Positions 61,501 through 64,000 of a stretch of 64,000 bases of DNA are shown here, one piece after another. Each line of letters begins with the position of its first letter. Position 1 is the first letter of the stretch. Source of the stretch: Prunus persica (Eukaryota > Streptophyta > Magnoliopsida > Rosales > Rosaceae); the NCBI RefSeq assembly GCF_000346465.2, contig NC_034015.1:4743925-4807924 (forward strand), read 5' to 3'. The notes below the pieces were generated by a model. It searched no databases. It was not told where the DNA came from and saw nothing but the letters and a program-made list of their open reading frames with translations. A program made the translations under genes and the position numbers.

Positions 61501-64000
61501 ATGCAATACACCACCCACTCCATTTCATAACGAACTTCGTACGAACCTGAATTGCCCAATTTCAGGGACCAATCGATATCAGATTCAGTCCAAAACACGG
61601 GGAACATCATAATATGGTGGGAGGAGTCATTTGGTGACTTTTGAGTGAATTCCAATAGCTAAAACAATACAATACACCAACCACTCCATTTCAGAATGAA
61701 CTTTGTACGAACCTGAATTGTCCGATTTCTTGGACCAATCAATATTGGACTGAGTCTAAAACTTAGGGAACATCATAATATGGTGGGAAGAGTCACTTGG
61801 TGAGTTGTGAGCGAAATCCAATGGCTAAAACTATGCAATACACCAATCACTCCATTTCAGAACAAACTTCTTACACACCTGAATTGTCCGACGTCCTGCA
61901 CCAATAAATATCGGATTGAGTCCAGAACTTGGGCAACATCATAATATAGTAGGAGGAGTCATTTGGTGGGTTTTGAATGGAATCCAATCTCTAAAACTAT
62001 ACAATACACCAACCACACCATTTCTGAACGAACATCATACGAACCTGAATTGTACAATTTCATAGACCAATCGATATCAGATTGAGTCCAAAACTTGGGG
62101 AACATCATAATGTTGTGGGAGGAGTCATTTGATGAGTTTTGAGTGAAATGCAATTGCCAAAACTATCCAATACCCCAACCACTCCATTTAAGAATGAAAT
62201 TCGTACGGACCTGAATTGTCCGATTTCATGGACCAACCGATATCAAATTGAGTCCAGAACTTGGGGAACATCATAATATAGTGGGAGTAGTCATTTGGTG
62301 GGGCTTGAGTGAAATCCAATCTCTAGAACTATACAATACACCAGCCATTCTATTTCGGAACAAACTTCGTACAAACTTGAATTGTCCAATTTCACAGACC
62401 AATCGACATCGGATTGAGTCCAAAACTTAGAGAACATCATAATGTTGTGGGAAGAGCCATTTTGTGAGTTTTGAGTAAAATCCAATTGCCAAAACTATGC
62501 AATATACCAACCACTCCATTTCAGAACGAACTTCGTACGAACCTAAATTGTCCAATTTCAAAGGCCAATCGATATCGGATTGAGTCCAACACTTGGGGAA
62601 CATCATAATATTGTGGGAGGAGTCATTTGGTGGGGTTTGGTGAAATCTAATCTCTGGAACTATACAATACACCAACCACTCCATTTGAGAACGAACTTCG
62701 TAAGTTCCTGAATTGTCCAATTTCAGAGACCAATCGATGTCAGATTCAGTCCAAAACATGGGGAACATCATAATATTGTGGGAGGAGTCGTTTGGTGAGT
62801 TTTGAGTGAAATTCAATTGCCAAAACTGTGCAATACACCAACCACTCCATTTCACAACGAACTTCGTACGAACCTAAATTGTCCAATTTCATGGACCAAT
62901 CAATATCGGATTGAATCCAAAACTTGGAGAACCTCATAATATTGCGGGAGGAGTCATTTGGCGGGTTTTGAGTGAAATCCAATCTCTAGAACTATACAAT
63001 ACACCAATCATTCCATTTCAGAAAAAACATCGTACGAACCTGAATTGTCCGATTTCATCGACCAATAGATATCGGATTGAGTCCAAAACTTGGGGAACAT
63101 CATAATATTGTGGGAGGAGTCATTTGGTGGGTTTTGAGTGAAATCCAATCTCTAGAACTATATAATACACCAACTACTTCATTTCAGAACGAACTTTGTA
63201 CGAACTTGAATTGTCCAATTTCATGGACCAATCGATATCAGATTGAGTCCAAAACTTTTGGAACGTCATAATATATGGTGGGAGAAGTCATTTGGTGAGT
63301 TTTGAATGAAATCCAATGGGTAAAACTGTGCAATACACCAACCATTCCATTATAGAACTAACTTCGTTCGAACCTGAATTGTCCAATTTCATGGACCAAT
63401 CGATATTGGATTGAGTACAAAACTTCGGGAACATCATAATTTACTATGAGTAGTCATTTTGGTGGCTTTTGAGTGAAATCCAATCTATAGAACTATACAA
63501 TACACCAACCACTCCATTTGAGAATGAACTTCGTACAAACCTGAATTGTCCAATTTCTTGGACCGATCGATATCGGATTGAGTCCAAAACTTGGGGAACA
63601 TCATAATATATGGTGGGAGGAGTCATTTGGTGAGTTTTGAATGAAATCCAACGGCTAAAATTGTGCAATACACCAACCCTTCCATTTCAGAACAAACTTC
63701 GTACGGACCTGAATTGTACAATTTCAGGGACCAATTGATATCGGATTCAGTCCAAACCTGGGGAACATCAAAATATTGTGGGAGGAGTCATTTCAGGGGT
63801 TTTGAGTGAAATCCAATCTCTAGAACTATACAATACACAAACCACTCCATTTCAAAACGAACTTCGTACGAACATGAATTGTCCTATTTGATGGATCAAT
63901 CGATATTGGACTGAGTCCAAAACTTGGGGAATGTCATAACGTTGTGGGAGGATTCATTTGGTGAGTTTTGAGTGAAATCCAATTGGCAAAACTATGAACG
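58588..64000 (+). repeat. 166-bp satellite array, block 5 (sense)
   Basis: About 32 sense monomers, continuing past the right edge. It starts in mid-monomer (TGAATTTTTCAATTTCATGG), about 50 bp out of phase with the monomer left at 34867, so some satellite was lost when the LTR junction formed. A duplicated GGGGAGTCAATTGGTGGG join occurs near 59175-59200, and a short monomer lies near 59440. Confidence 0.95.
60690..61560 (+). repeat. local tetrameric higher-order repeat (664 bp)
   Basis: Private variants TTTCACAGATCAATCG or TTTCACGGATCAATCG, GATCATAATGTTGTGGGAG, GCCATTTGTTGAGTTTTGAG and ATACACCACCCACTCC near 60735-60870 recur near 61400-61520. The offset is 664 bp, four monomers. Confidence 0.65.

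Noticed and set aside
1..64000. Dozens of 60-120-codon open frames in the satellite, with similar peptides on both strands (such as MDFTQNSPNDSSHNIMMF).
   Set aside because: The monomer is 166 bp, not a multiple of three. Most frames start at TTG rather than ATG, they overlap each other by about 29 bp, and they occur on both strands. They reflect a stop-poor repeat, not genes.

Overview
The window is plant nuclear DNA from the inside or edge of a centromere-type satellite array. About 36 kb of it is a tandem satellite with a 166-bp monomer (roughly 220 copies). The rest is nested transposons. No intact host gene, tRNA, rRNA or CRISPR array is visible. The host is a dicot. A woody Rosaceae, probably Prunus, is my best guess, because I recall a peach-type centromere satellite of about 166 bp; that is memory, not a search.

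Layout: 1-955, satellite in the orientation I call sense (it reads GTGGGAGGAGTCATTTGGTG). 956-8021, satellite inverted, joined head-to-head at a palindrome. 8022-8789, assembly gap of Ns. 8790-9125, short non-satellite sequence I cannot assign. 9126-30980, sense satellite with several local higher-order repeats. 30981-33756, a reverse-oriented solo LTR with a CATTT target duplication. 33757-34867, sense satellite. 34868-58587, a Ty3/gypsy retrotransposon (Tekay/Del-like chromovirus) with its 3' LTR cut short and fused to an inverted piece of a related LTR. 58588-64000, sense satellite again.

The gypsy element is split between its gag zinc knuckle and its protease by a 15,951-bp CACTA (En/Spm) DNA transposon at 37269-53219, flanked by the 3-bp duplication AGA. 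The CACTA element carries two plus-strand, intron-containing genes. The first (40825-46810) joins a plant transposase_24-type region to a Ulp1-like cysteine protease region. The second (48252-51611) is the TNP2 transposase with DUF4218- and DUF4216-type regions. The element also holds a broken fragment of a host proteasome-lid gene, RPN6 (38940-39370). A second reverse solo LTR (43758-45864, TSD TACAC) sits inside a protease exon. The order of events can therefore be read directly: satellite, then gypsy, then CACTA, then an LTR element reduced to a solo LTR.

All coding genes are damaged. Gypsy gag has several frameshifts, and pol has one frameshift and at least ten in-frame stops. The CACTA genes are much fresher: one nonsense codon plus the LTR insertion in one gene, and two single-base frameshifts in the other. 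The most striking unexplained pattern is an ACGACGG/CCGTCGT motif family. It fills the CACTA ends and also its introns and untranslated leaders, yet spares the exons. The other points of most interest are the RPN6 capture, the His-to-Asn change at the Ulp1 active site, the satellite inversion at its own dyad, and the 3-mer/9-mer higher-order repeat at 27-30.6 kb.
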